NCBI GenBank assembly: GCA_018716005.1
Contig: DVKN01000036.1
Coordinates: 1 to 5,290 of the forward strand
Length of the DNA stretch: 5,290 nucleotides
Origin: Candidatus Scatomorpha stercoravium
GTDB taxonomy: Bacteria > Bacillota > Clostridia > Oscillospirales > Oscillospiraceae
Direction of reading: 5' to 3'
How positions within the stretch are numbered: position 1 is the stretch's first letter; each line of letters begins with the position of its first letter. The translations under genes and the position numbers were made by a program. The notes under the pieces are model-generated. The model was not told the origin of the DNA, made no database searches, and saw only the letters and a list, made by a program, of their open reading frames with translations. This document shows positions 3,897 to 5,290 of this stretch, piece by piece.

Positions 3897-5290
3897 ATGA
3901 TAGATATAGACGTCAAAAACCTTAAAAAATCCTTCGAGGTCGGCCACGACGTGCTCTCCGACCTCAGCTTCGAGATAAACGCCGGCGAGCACGTCGGCAT
4001 ACTCGGCGCGAACGGCTGCGGGAAGACCACGCTCTTCAAGCTGCTCTGCGGGGAATATACCCCCGACGAGGGCACGATAAGCATACACAAGGGCCGCCGC
4101 ATAGGCCTCATAAGCCAGATCCCCGTCTACCCCGAGGGCTGGACGACCGAGGACGTCCTGCGCGAGGCGCACCGCCGCCTGCGCGACATGGCCGCGCGGA
4201 TAAGTGAGCTCGAGGAGCTGATGGCGAAGGATTCGAGCCCCGCCCTGCTCGACGAGTACGACCGCCTCTCGGACGATTTCCGCCGCCTCGGCGGCTGGGA
4301 CATGGACCGCGAGAGGGCGCGCGTCGCCGCCGGCCTCGACATACCCGAGGATATGCGCGCGCGGGAGTTCGCGAAGCTCTCCGGCGGCGAGAAGACCCGC
4401 GTCAACCTCGCGCGGCTCATACTCGAGGACACGGACATCCTGCTTTTGGACGAGCCCACGAACCACCTCGACCTGCGCGCCACGGAGTGGCTCGAGGACT
4501 ACATCACGCACTTCCGCGGCACGGTGCTCGCCATAAGCCACGACCGCTGGTTCCTCGACACGGTCGCCCAGCGCTGCATAGAGATATCCGACGGGCGCGC
4601 GGAGTTCTACTCCGGCAACTACAGCTTTTACACCGTCGAGCGGCAGCGCCGCTTCGACGAGCAGCTGAAGAAATACGAGAAGGACCAGGCCAAGCTCGAG
4701 CAGCTGCAAAAGGCCGCCGCGAAGCTCCACCTCTGGGCCTTCATGGGTAACGACAAGCTCCACAAGAGGGCGTTTTCCATCGAAAAGCGCATGGAGAAGC
4801 TCGAGAAGACCGAGCGGCCCCGTGAGGCGAAGAAGCTCCGCGCCGCATTCAAGACGAGCGAATTCCGCGCCGACGAGGTGCTCGTCGCAGACGGCCTCGC
4901 GAAGAGCTTCGGGGAGAAGCGGCTCTTCTCCGGCGTGGAGTTCAAGGTGACGGGCGGCGAGCGCATAGCCATAACCGGCGACAACGGCACGGGCAAGAGC
5001 ACGCTCGTGAAGCTCATTGTCGGCGAGGAGGCGCCCGACGCGGGCTATGTCCGCCTCGGCCCGGCCGTGAAGGCGGCCTACCTCCCGCAGATAGTCACCT
5101 TCCGCGACCCCTCGCTCTCCGCCGCCGACACGGTCATAGACGAGTGCCATTGCGAGATGCAGGAGGCGCGCGACCGGCTCGGGGCCTTCGGCTTCACGGG
5201 CGAGGACGCGCTCAAGGCCGTCGGCACGCTCTCCGGCGGCGAGCAGAGCCGCCTCAGGCTCTGCATCCTCATGCGCTCGGACGTCAACCT
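3897..5290 (+). CDS. ABC-F family ATPase (partial, C-terminus off the right edge)
   Basis: There are 464 residues in view and no membrane segments. The first ATPase domain has Walker A GANGCGKTT at 37-45, signature LSGGE at 161-165, Walker B LLLDEPTNHLDL at 182-193 and the switch histidine in AISHDRWFLD at 212-221. A charged helical linker (about 235-315, rich in K, E, R, Q) matches the interdomain arm of ABC-F proteins, which reaches toward the P-site tRNA on the ribosome. The second domain has Walker A GDNGTGKST at 361-369 and signature LSGGEQSR at 445-452; its Walker B lies beyond the window. ABC-F proteins act on ribosomes, either as translation factors or as antibiotic-protection proteins. 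The visible part does not decide which, so I give no symbol. AAGGG at 3886-3890 is a modest ribosome binding site six bases before the ATG. Isoleucine is coded mainly by ATA (18 of 24 by hand count). Confidence 0.93.
   Translation, partial: MIDIDVKNLKKSFEVGHDVLSDLSFEINAGEHVGILGANGCGKTTLFKLLCGEYTPDEGTISIHKGRRIGLISQIPVYPEGWTTEDVLREAHRRLRDMAARISELEELMAKDSSPALLDEYDRLSDDFRRLGGWDMDRERARVAAGLDIPEDMRAREFAKLSGGEKTRVNLARLILEDTDILLLDEPTNHLDLRATEWLEDYITHFRGTVLAISHDRWFLDTVAQRCIEISDGRAEFYSGNYSFYTVERQRRFDEQLKKYEKDQAKLEQLQKAAAKLHLWAFMGNDKLHKRAFSIEKRMEKLEKTERPREAKKLRAAFKTSEFRADEVLVADGLAKSFGEKRLFSGVEFKVTGGERIAITGDNGTGKSTLVKLIVGEEAPDAGYVRLGPAVKAAYLPQIVTFRDPSLSAADTVIDECHCEMQEARDRLGAFGFTGEDALKAVGTLSGGEQSRLRLCILMRSDVN

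Noticed and set aside
2990..4111. Minus-strand open frame (373 codons) opposite the yihY-type gene
   Set aside because: It has low-complexity D/E/H/Q-rich product and crosses two well-supported plus-strand genes.
3768..5150. Long minus-strand open frame (460 codons) opposite the ABC-F gene
   Set aside because: It is a shadow of GC-rich codons on the other strand: its product is rich in L, A, V, E, G and R without recognisable motifs, while the plus strand shows all ABC-F motifs in order.

Overview
The window looks like the chromosome of a GC-rich member of the Firmicutes, probably a gut-type Clostridia (Oscillospirales or Christensenellales-like). This is inferred from strong AGGAGG-type ribosome binding sites, ECF sigma factors beginning MDDA-x-I, and GC-rich codon use with an unusual taste for the ATA isoleucine codon. 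No gene here fixes the species.

Left part (1 to about 1400, minus strand, GC-rich). An ECF sigma factor (790-1350) overlaps by ATGA a gene that runs off the left edge (1-793). The second protein has a short cytoplasmic tail, one membrane segment, an acidic linker and then the N-terminal third or so of a serpin (serine protease inhibitor) domain. A good ECF-type promoter (CAAC, 16 bases, CGAC) lies just upstream of the sigma gene, as expected for autoregulation.

Middle part (about 1500-2830, minus strand, clearly AT-richer). A second unit has the same plan: an ECF sigma factor (2165-2725) overlaps by ATGA a single-pass membrane protein (1584-2168). The two sigma factors have the same length (186 residues) and align without gaps at about 39% identity by hand count. 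The two membrane proteins have unrelated outer domains, but their first 30 residues align without gaps with 10 identities. The composition suggests that this unit was acquired from another genome.

Right part (2840-5290, plus strand, GC-rich). After a 303-base divergent intergenic region with several dyad symmetries come a YihY/BrkB-family membrane protein (3029-3871) and, 25 bases later, an ABC-F family ATPase (3897 to the right edge, incomplete). They probably form one operon and appear ordinary.

The most interesting idea is that the left unit is a transmembrane signalling pair whose outer sensor is a serpin. A protease outside the cell would be trapped by the serpin, and the resulting change would be passed through the membrane to release the sigma factor held by the cytoplasmic tail. 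The serpin fold and the gene layout are read from sequence; the signalling mechanism is inference.
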